Shown here: one piece after another, positions 1-10,739 of the stretch
Numbering within the stretch: position 1 is the first letter of the stretch
How the letters are laid out: each line of letters starts with the position of its first letter
Assembly: GCA_033398695.1 (NCBI GenBank)
Contig: CM065804.1
Coordinates: forward strand, 54,033,501-54,097,500
DNA: 64,000 bases
Direction of reading: 5' to 3'
DNA from: Orobanche coerulescens
Taxonomy: Eukaryota > Streptophyta > Magnoliopsida > Lamiales > Orobanchaceae
The notes under the pieces: generated by a model
Database searches by the model: none
Told to the model about the DNA's origin: nothing
The model's input: the letters and a program-made list of their open reading frames with translations, nothing else
Program-made: the position numbers and the translations under genes

Positions 1-666
1 TCAAACCTTATTATTATATCGGAATTAAATCCACCTGCAGGGTTTAATATAATAATCATTATCGAGCTCCTCAAGGGGACATCATCAACCCGCACGAGTC
101 GGGACACGATTTCTAGTAATAATAATAATTGTCGTATAAACAATATTATTGCCCAAGATACGAGGCTTATTGAGTCGATCATTTTGACTCTCACCTATGA
201 TAAATCAAAGCAATAATTATTATAAATACACAATTAAATATTATATACTTAGAATTAAGAAATAATAATTATCCGAGATTTACGTTCTTCTTACAAATCG
301 ATGACTGAAGACACTATCTCACCTCGATCCTGTTCAACGTATGCAAATACGCTAATGTATGCTAATAGTCAAGACCAACTATTCTCAAGCATACACTACA
401 ACCCTTTATATAATTTGTCTAATAATTATATAGGTTGTGAACTATTATATTATTTTATAAGGCACCGATAATGTGATCTTTCGTGTGACACCAACACACC
501 ACATTATCTACAATATAAAATAATTAGACATTTCATTTGCATAACCATAACGTGAATTAATATGCAAAACATGTGATTAAATATAATTAATATAACCTCA
601 TAGGTAGTAACAAGGAAATTAGGTAATACAAGTATAAAGTATGCTTTGCAGTATACAATCCTAACA
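1..666 (-). repeat. Copia-1 3' LTR, partial
   Basis: This stretch is nearly identical to 6885-7550, the outer part of the element's 5' LTR. It ends in CCTAACA at 666, the complement of the LTR start TGTTAGG, and is followed directly by the polypurine tract. The rest of the LTR lies left of the window. Confidence 0.92.
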
Positions 667-752
667 ATCTCCCACTTATACTCAAAGCATGCTTTTAAGT
701 ATACTACTCTATTACATAGTCTCTCATTTCTCCCACTTATACTCAAAGCAAT
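667..752 (-). other. Polypurine tract of Copia-1, duplicated
   Basis: On the minus strand AAGTGGGAGAT sits immediately before the LTR start, as expected for the plus-strand primer of copia elements. The same tract with its flank (ctcccacttatactcaaagc on the plus strand) occurs again about 61 bp further inside the element, near 729-750. Only the copy at 667-677 abuts the LTR. Confidence 0.8.
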
Positions 753-1528
753 GCTGCCATACACCGTAATCCCATTCCTTCCACATGCTTTTCAAAAACT
801 TTTGAAGGTAGGCCTTTCGTGAAAGGGTCAGCAAGATTATCTTCCGATGCAACCCTGGCTACAACTACGTCTCCTTCCTTTACGAAGTGTCGTATGATGT
901 GGTACTTGCGGTTGATATGTTTACTTGCCTGATGGGCTCGTGGTTCCCTTGAATTTGCGACTGCACCAATATTATCACAATAAAGTGTAATACCCTTTGG
1001 CAAATCGGGAATCACATCTATGTCCTGCAGGAATTACTTGAGCCACACTGCCTCCTTGGCTGCCTCAGAGGCTGCCATGTACTCGGCTTCCATGGTAGAG
1101 TCCGAGATGCATTTCTGCTTCACACTCCTCCAACAAATGGCTCCACCTCCCAGGCTAAACACATAACCCGAAGTAGACTTGGACTTTTCTTTGTCCGATG
1201 AAAAATCTGAGTCAGTGTAACCCACCGGAAACAGGTCGTCTGATTGATATACAAGCATGTACTCCCTAGTCCTTCTCAGGTACTTGAGTATGTGCTTGAC
1301 AGCAATCCAATGTCCTGGTCCTGGGTTTGACTGATATCTAGCAGCCATGCCCACTGCATGACAGATATTTGGTCTAGTGCAAAGCATAGCATACATGAGA
1401 CTTCCCACAGCAGATGCATAAGGGACCATCTTCATGTCATCTATCTCCTTTTGTGTCTGAGGACACATGTTCTTAGATAGTTGAATTCCATGTCTGTAAG
1501 GTAGAAAACCTTTCTTGGAATTCTCCAT
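743..1528 (-). pseudogene. Copia-1 pol, RNase H segment
   Basis: This is the C-terminal part of the copia polyprotein, which degrades the RNA strand during reverse transcription. It is read in two pieces: 1528-1034 holds the RT-RNase H connection and the first RNase H motifs (YTDSDF, then MEAEY), and 1015-743 holds the last part (YCDN, then NLADPFTKGLP, the usual end of copia pol). A stop or frameshift separates the pieces near 1020-1030. The segment is also out of frame with the upstream RT, so a frameshift near 1530 separates it from the rest of pol. The pol stop falls just before the inner copy of the duplicated polypurine tract. Confidence 0.88.
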
Positions 1529-1533
1529 GCTAA

Positions 1534-3216
1534 ACCGTCAAAGATCAGATCGATATAGGATGCCTGGGATAAGCACAACATCATTTTCTTCCGATCACGA
1601 AAGATCCTGATTCCAAGGATGTATCCTGCTTCTCCTAGATCCTTCATATCGAACTGCTCAGATAGCCATACCCGTACGTCCGACAATTCCTTCACGTTGT
1701 TTCCAATCAGAAGGATATCGTCTACATACAGTACAAGAAACACTAACACGTTTCCATCGCATTTCTTATACATGCAACTCTCACTCGGATATTGGACGAA
1801 TCCATATGACTGGACAACTTCGTCAAAATGAGTGTTCCAAGATCTAGATGCTTGCTTAAGTCCATAAATGGATTTCTTAAGTTTGCACACTAAGTGCTCT
1901 TCTCCTTTAGCAATGAATCCCTCTGCTTGGCGCATATAGATTTCCTTGTCTAGACTCCCATTCAAGAATGCAGTCTTGACATCCATCTGCCAAATCTCCA
2001 GATCCAAATGCGCAGCTATAGCTAAAAGAATCCGGATTGACTTAAGCATGGCTACCGGCGAAAAGGTTTCATCATAATCGATACCCTCTTTATGAGTGTA
2101 ACATTTTGCAACAAGCCTCGCTTTGAAGGTTTCAACCTTCCCGTCACGTCCTTTCTTTCGCTTGTAGACCCATTTACTGCCAATAGCTTGTACACCATCA
2201 GGTAGCTCTACTAGCTCCCACACTTGATTGGAATCCATAGATCCCATTTCTGATTCCATTGCTTCTTGCCAGGAGTCAGCATCTTTATCTTGGATTGCCT
2301 CCTTATAGGTCCAGGGAACTGATTCATCTTCGTCTGGGATTGAGTCCGAAGACTTTCCCACGCCTATGAATCGTTTGGGCTGACGAACAACCCTCCCACT
2401 ACGACGAGGCAAATCATTAGTTGGTGTAAAGGTTTCAGAATCGATACGTGGTGCAGTGTTAGTTGGCGCTTGTACGATTGGTATAGATGGAGTCTCGCCC
2501 CTTATCTCTTCCAAAATTATCTCGCTCATGGGCTTGTGACTAATCATATAATCCTCTTCCAGAAATCGGGCATTGGTGCTAACAATTACCTTCTGATCCT
2601 GGGGACTATAGAACAAGCCACCCTTCGTTCCCTTAGGGTATCCTACAAACACTCGCACTTCTGTACGAGATGCCAACTTATCAGCTTCCTTATTCAGCAC
2701 ATGTGCTGGAGTACCCCAAATCCGAACATGTCCTAGACTGGGCTTACGCCCACTCCACGCTTCAGGTGTTTTTGGAACTGATTTCGAAGGCACCAGGTTT
2801 AGATTGTACGCCGCTGTTTCTAAGGCGTATCCCCAAAACGAAATAGGTAAATCTGAATAACTCATCATTGATCTAACCATTTCTAAAAGAGTCCTATTCC
2901 TTCTTTTAGCCACACCATTTTGTTGTGGAGTTCCCGGCACGGTGAGCTGGGATGAAATCCCCTCATTCGCCAAGAAATCCAAAAACTCTCCACTAAGGTA
3001 TTCGCCACCACGATCTGATCGTAGTGACTTGATACTCTTCCCATGACGCTTCTCCGTTTCAGCATTGAAGTCTCTGAACTTGTCAAAAGCTTCAAACTTA
3101 CGTCGCATCAAAAAGATGTATCCATATCTCGAATAATCATCTATGAACGTGATGAAATATTCGAAACCTCCCTTAGCCTGGATATTCATTGGACCACATA
3201 CATCCGTATGAACCAA
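1534..3216 (-). pseudogene. Copia-1 pol, integrase core and reverse transcriptase
   Basis: This is a long open segment of copia pol. The integrase core begins with HTDVCGP (first Asp), then SDRGGEY (second Asp). The third catalytic residue should be Glu, 35 residues on in a GVAERRNRT-type motif, but here it is Lys (GVAKRRNRT, around 2907-2912). That single change should abolish strand transfer. A linker follows, then RT with the TAFLNG motif and the catalytic YVDD box (around 1710-1725). The reading frame is lost near 1534, just before RNase H. It is separated upstream from the pre-integrase segment by a stop near 3260. The copia assignment is firm from domain order and motifs; I do not assign a lineage. 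Confidence 0.92.
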
Positions 3217-3261
3217 TTCTAAAACATCCTGAGCACGATTTCCCTTGGTTTTAAAAACCCT

Positions 3262-3845
3262 TTAGGTCATCTTACCTTCCAGACAGGATTCATAAATTGG
3301 AAATGACTTAACATGGAGATCATCCAATAGGCCATCATCTACCAATCTTTGAATCCTTATAAGGTTTACATGTCCTAACCGTAAATGCCACAGATATGTT
3401 TGGTTTATGCTTGAAGGTTCTTTTCTCTTTTTAGGTTTAGACAAAGAGTTAAGTGATTTATGCATAGGAGTTTGTGCAGTATTAACAATATATAGTCCAT
3501 CATTAAAAGTACCTCTGCAAATATATTCACCGCTTCTTTTCTTAATAATGGCATCATCATCAAAATAAACTGAATAACCATCGCATTTTAATTTAGAAAC
3601 CGAAATCAAATTCATTCTAAAATCCGGTACTAATAATACATTATTGAGAACTAATAATTTATCATTAATCTTCAACTGCACGACTCCCACTGCAACAACC
3701 ATAAGCCTGGAATAATCGCCCGCTTGATGGTAATCTCGCCCGCACTAAGCCGCTTGGTTACCCGAAAACCATGCGAGTCAAAGCAAACATGATCTGGAGC
3801 TCGAATCAACTATCCACGAAGTGGAAGAACAAGTCCAAACATGTT
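3262..3845 (-). pseudogene. Copia-1 protease remnant and GAG-pre-integrase
   Basis: Near 3845-3740 the minus strand reads WIVDS followed by Ser where copia aspartic proteases have DSG, with stops shortly after, so the protease is decayed. From 3702 an open stretch matches the region after the protease and the integrase zinc-binding domain: LWHLRLGH carries the two His. The paired Cys should read CESCLEGK, but the first is Tyr (YESCLEGK), so the HHCC zinc site is broken. A stop follows at 3262. This piece lies between gag and the integrase core in normal copia order. Confidence 0.82.
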
Positions 3846-3852
3846 TTGACTA

Positions 3853-4668
3853 CTAGTGCATGAGACATACCTTTCTTAAGAGCAGGCGATCCGCTTTAAA
3901 ATGTCCTTTCCGACCGCACTTGTAGCACTTTCCCTTTGGCTTTTGTTCGCCTCGGGGTGAGGAGCCTTGCTTTTCACCTTGAGGGCTGCCACTTGCTTGG
4001 CCAACTGCTTCTTCTTCTTTCCCCATTTGGGTTTGGAAGAAGTAGCACCGGTGCCGCAAGAATCGATGATAACCTTGTTTGAAGAGACCTTCACAGACCA
4101 AGCTTGTCAGAAGTTCCGCCAAACTATATGTCCTACGGTTCATATTGTAGTTGAGGCGGAACTGCTCAAAGCTTCTAGGTAAGCTGCCTAAGATAATATC
4201 GACCTGCGTTTCCGCATCGATAGTAGCCCCTAGCATGCTTAGTTCGTTCAAATGAGACATCATATTTAGAACATGATCCCTTACTGGAGTCCCTTCAGAC
4301 ATTTGGGTTTTCATCAATACCCTCATAGCATTTTGTCTAGCCGCCCGGTTCTGATGACCAAACATCTCGGTGAGACTTTTCATCATTTCCGCGGCCGAAC
4401 CCATCGTCTGATGCTGATGCTGCAATACATTTGTCAGTGAAGCCAAAATGTAACAGCGAGCCATCTCATCAGACTTTTTCCATTTTCGGAATTCAACCAA
4501 CTCTTCGGGAGTGGCATCCGGTTATGGTTCTAGAGGGCTCTCCTCGATTAAGACAAACTTATGCCCCTCAGCAGTCAGGACAATGTCAAGATTTCTTTTC
4601 CAATCGGCAAAGTTAGTGCCATCTAGTTTATTTTCTTTGAGAATAACAGCTAGTGGATTGAAAGACAT
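3853..4668 (-). pseudogene. Copia-1 gag (UBN2-type) pseudogene
   Basis: Copia gag forms the virus-like particle that packages element RNA. I place the start at 4668 because the first residues (MSFNP, then KLDGTNFADWKRNL) match the usual copia gag N terminus. An in-frame TAA near 4522 ends that reading, and the same frame resumes to 3853. The central region (LTEMFGHQNRAARQNAM, then LNMMSHLNELSML, then LPRSFEQFRLNY) is of the UBN2/gag-polypeptide type. A CCHC zinc knuckle begins (CYKCGRKGHFKA) but its final Cys is lost to a frameshift near 3880. The following 180 bp to the protease is also broken. Confidence 0.88.
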
Positions 4669-6042
4669 CGGAGAATAAAAATTAAAAAACTTCCATCACA
4701 TAATGCATAGCAAAATATATCGAAAAACCTCAAAACACAATATATATGCTAGCAACCAACACCTCAAAAAATCCGCACATGCAAGCCACGATCGTGTGGA
4801 CGTTTACACACACATTTTCCAAGTAGAGTTTAACGTCTTTAATTTTACTATCTAGTCAAATTACGTTATGACAAGTAAAATTAATAGTTGGTTCCTCTTG
4901 GCCATGTATTAATTAACATAGACTCCGATGGGGAGCTTATTAATTAATACACCTAAGTGAACACCATAATTTAACATCCTTAAAATATTATCTTTTAAAT
5001 AATAGTCCTACAGATGGAGAGGTCCTATCATAAAAAGTAATATTTACCTTATGTTATCATTTTGAAATTTAAAACTAGTGAACCTATAATTAGCACATCC
5101 GATATGGAGGAAGACTCTAATGTCAACGCGCATGCTAATTACTTCACAATTTAAATTAATTATGGAGGCCAATTTGATTTTAATTTAATTTAAAAAATTA
5201 AATCAATTTAATCACTTAGTTATTTTAGCCTTAAGGTTTTTAATTTTCTCGTCCTAACATGCAAGGAAACATATCACGCATACATCCATACATGCCATAC
5301 ATCAAAACAATAAAAACCAAAAATAAAGCATGGATAATTAATTATCCAATTATCATGGTCTTCTTCCTTGAGTTGAATCCGAGAAAATCTTCGACTCGAT
5401 CTCTCCCACTGAATCAAGTATCTCGTCGCTCATCTCTACGTCGTGGATTTCAAAATTAAAAATTTCACTTTTATGCAAAATTAATTACATAAAAAAATTT
5501 AATTTTAAATCCCGACTTCCCAGCGGACGCAACGAACGGGCAAAACGGACCAAAATCGACGACGCCGAACCATAACTGCCCGGACCAAAGCCGTTCGCTG
5601 CACCGCAGCCGGCTGCTCAGGCTGCAGCGTGTCTTGCTCGCGGCACTTCGTCTGCCGGCCGCGGTTTGCCAAAGATCCGATCCCTTCTCGCTCTATTTCT
5701 TCGCGATCCCGTCTTTTCCGAATTAGATTACAATTTTATACAAAATAAAATACATCGAAATTACATCACGATTTACACGAAAAAATAAAAACACCTAGAA
5801 CTACCCGCGGATTTTCTCACGGGAAAAACCATTACATGCCTCAAAAACGGGCCAAACCAACAATTGCATAATTAATAAAAATAAATAAATAAATACATCA
5901 TTCATATAAACCATGATAATTGGATCATATCACCTGCAAGAACACATCTAGCAAAATATTCCAACATCAAAATATATGAATATTTAAATTGCTATCAATT
6001 AATCACTAAAATTAATTAAAATAGCAAAAGCCTAAAAAATCC
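4669..6042 (-). other. Copia-1 untranslated leader, non-coding
   Basis: AT-rich sequence between the PBS and gag. I see no coding similarity in any frame. The part at about 5510-5700 is GC-richer. A long leader of this kind is usual between PBS and gag in large copia elements. Confidence 0.6.
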
Positions 6043-6055
6043 GTCTCCGATACCA
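6043..6055 (-). other. Primer-binding site of Copia-1
   Basis: Minus-strand TGGTATCGGAGAC starts two bases inside the 5' LTR end (CCAACA). It matches the initiator-Met tRNA 3' end (TGGTATCAGAGC type) with minor changes. Confidence 0.88.
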
Positions 6056-6057
6056 AT

Positions 6058-7550
6058 TGTTGGAAAGTAAAACGCAGCGGAAGCGAAGTTTGGGAAAATA
6101 TGATAATAGCATTTTACGCATCTACGAGCATTAGATCTATTTAGGCATGCTAATTAATTAATTACTAAGACTAACAAGCAATTTAAATATTATTTATTAT
6201 TTATTAATTAAATATGTTGATTAATTAAAATATCCTAATCTAGATCCAAGATCATAGGATATTACCCTTTGAAGCGCGTTGGTTACTTCCTTCTTGATCG
6301 CCTTGTATTTCTACCGTCAGGCCTTCTAGAGTATGATCCGCCTTGAACCGGACGTTGTGTGGGCAACGAACTACCGTATCTTGTTTGGACACCTTATGGA
6401 TCGGCCGAATTCACCTTGCCTCACAACTCTCGATTTTCTTTTCTTCAAGTAATTCCGATATGTAGCAAGAATTAAAGTGTTCTCTCAATTGTGGAATCAA
6501 AGACACAAGTCAAGATCTACAATTAAACACTTAGAAGAAAAATCGAAATTTCTTGTGTATATTGAAGCATAAATCGGCCAACACCATAATGTCCTATTTA
6601 TAGGCTCTTGGACTACTACTAGGGATCTAAAGGAGGATTATGGAAGGACTCCCAATTAATTCATATTACCTTATTAGGACTCTTCCTAATATATGATGAA
6701 TTAATTAATATCAACTTAGTCCACTAAAAAGTTTGATATTGCACTTCCTACCAAAATCCCAAATTACGAAATTGGGCTCCTTATTAAATATATTATTTCC
6801 CGTGTCTAAGATATCGAATGTCCATTAATTAATTATAAGCTACTGACAGCTTTAATTAATTAATATCTTATCCAAGAGTAGTACCACTCGAACCTTATTA
6901 TTATATCGGAATTAAATCCACCTGCAGGGTTTAATATAATAATCATTATCGAGCTCCTCAAGGGGACATCATCAACCCGCACGAGTCGGGACATGATTTC
7001 TAGTAATAATAATAATTGTCGTATAAACAATATTATTGCCCAAGATACGAGGCTTATTGAGTCGATCATTTTGACTCTCACCTATGATAAATCAAAGCAA
7101 TAATTATTATAAATACACAATTAAATATTATATACTTAGAATTAAGAAATAATAATTATCCGAGATTTACGTTCTTCTTACGGTCGATCTGAAGATACTA
7201 TCTCACCTCGATCCTGTTCAACGTATGCAAATACGCTAATGTATGCTAATAGTCAAGACCAACTATTCTGAAGCATACACTACAACCCTTTATATAATTT
7301 GTCTAATATTTATATAGGTTGTGAACTATTATATTATTTTATAAGGCACCGATAATGTGATCTTCCGTGTGACACCAACACACCACATTATCTACAATAT
7401 AAAATAATTAGACATTTCATTTGCATAACCATAACGTGAATTAATATGCAAAACATGTGATTAAATATAATTAATATATCCTCATAGGTAGTAATAGGGA
7501 AATTAGGTAATACAAGCATAAAGTATGCTTTGCAGTATACAATCCTAACA
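6058..7550 (-). repeat. Copia-1 5' LTR, complete
   Basis: A 1,493-bp LTR starting (minus strand) TGTTAGGATTG at 7550 and ending CCAACA at 6058, next to the PBS. Its outer part repeats at 1-666, and a diverged truncated relative lies at about 32150-33460. A minus-strand TATA box is at 6595-6602. The 222-bp ORF in this LTR is repeated only because the LTR is repeated. Confidence 0.93.
6595..6602 (-). promoter_or_regulatory. TATA box in Copia-1 5' LTR
   Basis: Minus-strand TATAAATA followed by GGACA. Its position about 950 bp into the LTR would define the U3/R boundary. Confidence 0.65.
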
Positions 7551-8112
7551 CCGACAGGCCCGCCGAAAGGTGTCAGTGGGACCGCCCGTGATAGCAACTC
7601 AGGACGCGTGCCGGCTCCTCATTGGACCGCACAGCTGGCTGCCAGCAGCAGCCGCAAGCTTTATGCAGACAGCCCATCGCCCGCCAGAAAGCAAGGCATC
7701 TCAACCCCTATAAATAAAAGGCTCCCTGCACTTGGAAAACTCTCCAACTCCCCCCGGATTTTTACCACAACTTGGCTTTCTCACTCTTGGCAACAGCTAT
7801 CTCTCGGTTCTTTCTTCTCTCTCAGCCTCTTTCACACAAAAGACGATCGGCAGAGAGCAAGAACACCAAAGCTTCGCTCAAGAGCTAGATAAATAGGATC
7901 TTTTACACTCATTGTAATCATATTCTTATATTAATACTTGTATCCATGAATATTCATATTAATGCCATCTCGCGAGAGCATTCAAGCCCGGGCCTAACAA
8001 ACCCGGCAAATCTTGTGTTATTCACACCCCCTCGGAAGTGCTCCCGCAACCTTGTTTGTTGTCCGTCCATTCCAGCAATATCTATCTTCGGATAATATTT
8101 CGGGCAACAACA
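7551..8112 (+). repeat. TR-GAG 5' LTR, 5'-truncated
   Basis: Matches 19365-19971 almost throughout and ends in GGGCAACAACA immediately before the PBS. The first part of the LTR is missing at the Copia-1 junction. Compared with the 3' LTR, about 47 bp are absent near 7670, next to a GGCGATCGCC palindrome. Confidence 0.9.
7709..7716 (+). promoter_or_regulatory. TATA box in TR-GAG 5' LTR
   Basis: TATAAATA preceded by CCCC; the same box is at 19568 in the 3' LTR. Confidence 0.65.
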
Positions 8113-8113
8113 A

Positions 8114-8130
8114 TTGGCGCTAGAGGAAGG
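8114..8130 (+). other. Primer-binding site of TR-GAG element
   Basis: TTGGCGCTAGAGGAAGG begins one base after the LTR end. The TGGCGC start is unlike the initiator-Met PBS of the other elements here and is seen in Tat/Athila-group gypsy elements; the tRNA is not identified. Confidence 0.7.
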
Positions 8131-8240
8131 GGATCTAACCCTCAAATTTTTACTCCTATCGTCTCGAAGAACACTCACTGTTCTCCGGGGCATATACCTG
8201 AAGAAACACTCACTATTCTTCAGAAAAAGCTTTCGGAATC

Positions 8241-9464
8241 ATGACTTTTGCCTCCTCGTCGAAGAAAGCCGCTGGACGATCCACCAGACTCCTCGTTCTG
8301 TCGCAGTCCGAGCCACAGCCGATGGCGGAGGGTAGCCGCCGCGGTCCGAGACGCTCGATCCCGCCCCTGAGGGACGACCCAAGTCTCTCGCTCGATCAGT
8401 TCCAAACCGCGGGACAGATCGAGGAGGCCATGGCCATCCTACAGGAGCGATGGAGTGCTCTCGACGCGCCTCCCGCTATCACCCCCTCGGCCATACGCCG
8501 GATGACCAAACGGAAGTACAAGGCACTGCTGACCGAGCGATCGCCTGGAGGCTCCCATTCCCAAGAAGAGGCGATCGCCAGCCGGGGCACCTCCGTTTTC
8601 GATCGTCTAGGCAGCGACCCATCATGGCGACCGGGGCAGTCCGGCCCCAGCCACGAGATGACGGAGCTCGAGTCCGTCACCAGGAGTTCAGCGTATCCGA
8701 CTCCCAGAAGGCCGACCAGCCATCTGGCTTCCCCTCGCCAAAGATCCGAGGTCGGCAATAGCGGAGTCAGGAGATCGGTACACAATCGCCTCGGCTCCCG
8801 CCCCGAAAGTCGACCCACGAGCGACCAAGCTACAGCGATGGCTGCGATGCAACGCCAGCTCGACGACATGAAGGCGCTCCTGGAATCTGGGGCAGGCGCC
8901 AAGATCGCCGGGCCGAGCGAGCCGCTCGCGATACATATCGAGCTCGCCCCCGTGCAGCATAAGATCGCTCCTCCGCAAACACCTATGTACGAGGGGAGAT
9001 CATACCCCGAAACTCACCTGTGCAAGTTCGACATCTACATGACCGGATGTGGGGCATCAGACGCGACCAGGTGCCGAATATTCCCTCTGACGCTGGACAA
9101 CCTTGCCCATAGGTGGTACACCTCATTACCGCCTCGATCCATCGGCTCCTTTAATGAACTGGCGAACGACTTCACAGCATACTTCGCCACCAGGGTCGCT
9201 CGTCCAGAAGGTCCCCATCGCATGATGCAGATCAGGCAAGGGGAACAAGAGTACGAATCGGACTACATCGATCGGGTAGGCGAGATCATCCTCAACTGCG
9301 AGCCCGTAAGCGATGAGATCGCCCTCTACGCAGTCCTAGGGGGACTCCATGGTCTTTCGCCTATGTTCAGACATCTTACGAAGGACCATCCCCCGACCTA
9401 CGCGATCTTCCACGCTAAACCCGCAGACTTTCTGTCCAAGCAAAGGTTTCTTCTTAGCCTATGA
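8241..9464 (+). CDS. Gag protein of TR-GAG element (Retrotrans_gag family)
   Basis: This is the only intact long ORF in the window (407 codons) and probably encodes the capsid-like protein that packages the element's RNA. Residues 1-230 are basic and Ser/Pro/Arg-rich with no clear domain. Residues 245-370 match the retrotransposon gag fold: YEGRSYPETHLCKFDIYM, then CRIFPLTLDNLAHRWYTSLP, then FATRVARPEG, as in Tat-lineage gypsy gag. No zinc knuckle follows; the last 15 residues look out of frame relative to related gags, so the C terminus may be frameshifted. The ATG at 8241 is the first good start, 110 bp after the PBS. GC content is higher than in its surroundings. There is no pol downstream. 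It might be functional as gag, but this is inferred only from the open frame. Confidence 0.78.
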   Translation: MTFASSSKKAAGRSTRLLVLSQSEPQPMAEGSRRGPRRSIPPLRDDPSLSLDQFQTAGQIEEAMAILQERWSALDAPPAITPSAIRRMTKRKYKALLTERSPGGSHSQEEAIASRGTSVFDRLGSDPSWRPGQSGPSHEMTELESVTRSSAYPTPRRPTSHLASPRQRSEVGNSGVRRSVHNRLGSRPESRPTSDQATAMAAMQRQLDDMKALLESGAGAKIAGPSEPLAIHIELAPVQHKIAPPQTPMYEGRSYPETHLCKFDIYMTGCGASDATRCRIFPLTLDNLAHRWYTSLPPRSIGSFNELANDFTAYFATRVARPEGPHRMMQIRQGEQEYESDYIDRVGEIILNCEPVSDEIALYAVLGGLHGLSPMFRHLTKDHPPTYAIFHAKPADFLSKQRFLLSL

Positions 9465-10342
9465 GCAGCACGATCGGCGCCCGAACGACGATCTCCAGTC
9501 TTCCAGCCCGATCGCCGGTATCAAGCAACATCATCAAAACCGGAGGACTTGTTCGCCATCTACAGTTCACCATCTAACATGATGGACTAAGGCACAAGAT
9601 CGCCTCCACCGCACAACGTACACCGTCGAAGGTCGGCATCTACATGACGATCCGAGGTGGAAGAGTGCAACCATGGTCCTGGTAGTCGATGGAACCGGCT
9701 GCTTCGGCCATGCAAGGTCCCTTTGGGCCAAGATCGCCCACCCTTTGTTTAAATACGAGGCCGGAGTAGTCTGAGGGCCCTCCAAAACGAATCAGTGGAC
9801 ACGATCGCCCGCCCTCAAAGGTTCATCATATAAACATGGTAAACCCGGACAATGCGACACATCACTACCCCCGTCTCAATGTACACCATCGAGGTTCGCC
9901 ATCTTCATGGCGGGCCGAGGTGGAAGCAGAGCTAACAAGCCGCGGAAGTGGAGTTGATTAATCCGGCGATGCCCCACGCAAGGACTCCTCTAGACCAAGA
10001 CCGCACGCCCTTCGTTTAAATACGAGGCGAGGCGCAGCCTAACAGAGGACCCTCACAATAAAATGAGTCACGGGACAGGCAATGTCGTTCGCGCACAACA
10101 CATGGTCATGGAGTCGGTCCATCGAACTCCGCGACTATGCACGGTTCCTCAACGACGAAACAATCAAGTTTCTACGAGGGATCGGCAATGTTGTTTTTTG
10201 CAGGTACAAGACCGAAAGATAGCTAGCCAATCGACCAGATCACCTAAGTCTGAATCCAAAGTCCGCTCAAACCGGATCGCCCGTCTCCATCATACACGAT
10301 CGCCATCAAGAACCACCTCGCCCCATGTATTCAACATCAGAG
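9465..10342 (+). other. Non-coding 3' region of TR-GAG element with imperfect repeats
   Basis: No pol similarity is visible. Two units about 265 bp apart share blocks: a 'cgaggtggaag' block near 9655 and 9918, and a 'gtttaaatacgaggc' block near 9747 and 10014, each followed by a 'cctcc' or 'cctca' stretch. The duplication is diverged. Confidence 0.6.
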
Positions 10343-10358
10343 CAAGCTGGGGGGCAAT
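10343..10358 (+). other. Polypurine tract of TR-GAG element
   Basis: CAAGCTGGGGGGCAAT lies immediately before the LTR start TGTTGTGTCGAG. Confidence 0.75.
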
Positions 10359-10410
10359 TGTTGTGTCGAGAATTATACGCCTCGACCGGCGATCGCCTCT
10401 GAAACTGGGC
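10359..10410 (+). repeat. TR-GAG 3' LTR, first part
   Basis: Starts TGTTGTGTCGAG and is interrupted after 52 bp by the LARD-like element; resumes at 19010. The last five bases (TGGGC) form the left target-site duplication of the insertion. Confidence 0.82.
10406..10410. repeat. Left target-site duplication of LARD-like element
   Basis: TGGGC here versus CGGGC at 19005-19009: five bases with one mismatch, four identical. Confidence 0.7.
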
Positions 10411-10739
10411 TGTAACACCCTCAATCCGCTCAGGGATATTACACGCCGTAGAAGCTTTCCTCAAGGATCTACCAGGCTAGTAACAACATGAAATATATCG
10501 ACAATGCCTTTAAGGCTAAAATGACTCAGTAGACCGATTTGGTCTTTCAATAAATACATACGACACAAACTCATTACATGCCCACGTAGGGGTCGAAAAC
10601 AAACACTCCCGTGCAACGGGAAAGAATACTGCAGCGCAAAATAAACTATAACTAAACCAATGACCTCATATGGATCCTCGTGTGATTAGTATCGTTCATC
10701 TTTCATCCTTCTTGCCGACCCTGTATTATGCTCCCAAAC

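Larger units (their letters stand above)
1..7550 (-). mobile_element. Ty1/copia retrotransposon Copia-1, degenerate
   Basis: A minus-strand copia element with LTRs at both ends: the right (5') LTR is complete at 6058-7550 and the left (3') LTR is cut by the window edge. Domain order on the minus strand is gag, protease, integrase, reverse transcriptase, RNase H, which is the copia order (integrase before RT). PBS, PPT and LTR ends (TGTTAG...CCAACA) are all recognisable. Coding regions carry stops and frameshifts, so it is not autonomous. It abuts the middle of the LTR of the gag-only element at 7551, so it either inserted into or truncated that element; the other flank is outside the window. 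Confidence 0.93.

Noticed and set aside
8241..9464. Antisense ORFs of 60-168 codons opposite the TR-GAG gag
   Set aside because: Shadows of the GC-rich gag frame; no domain in any of them.
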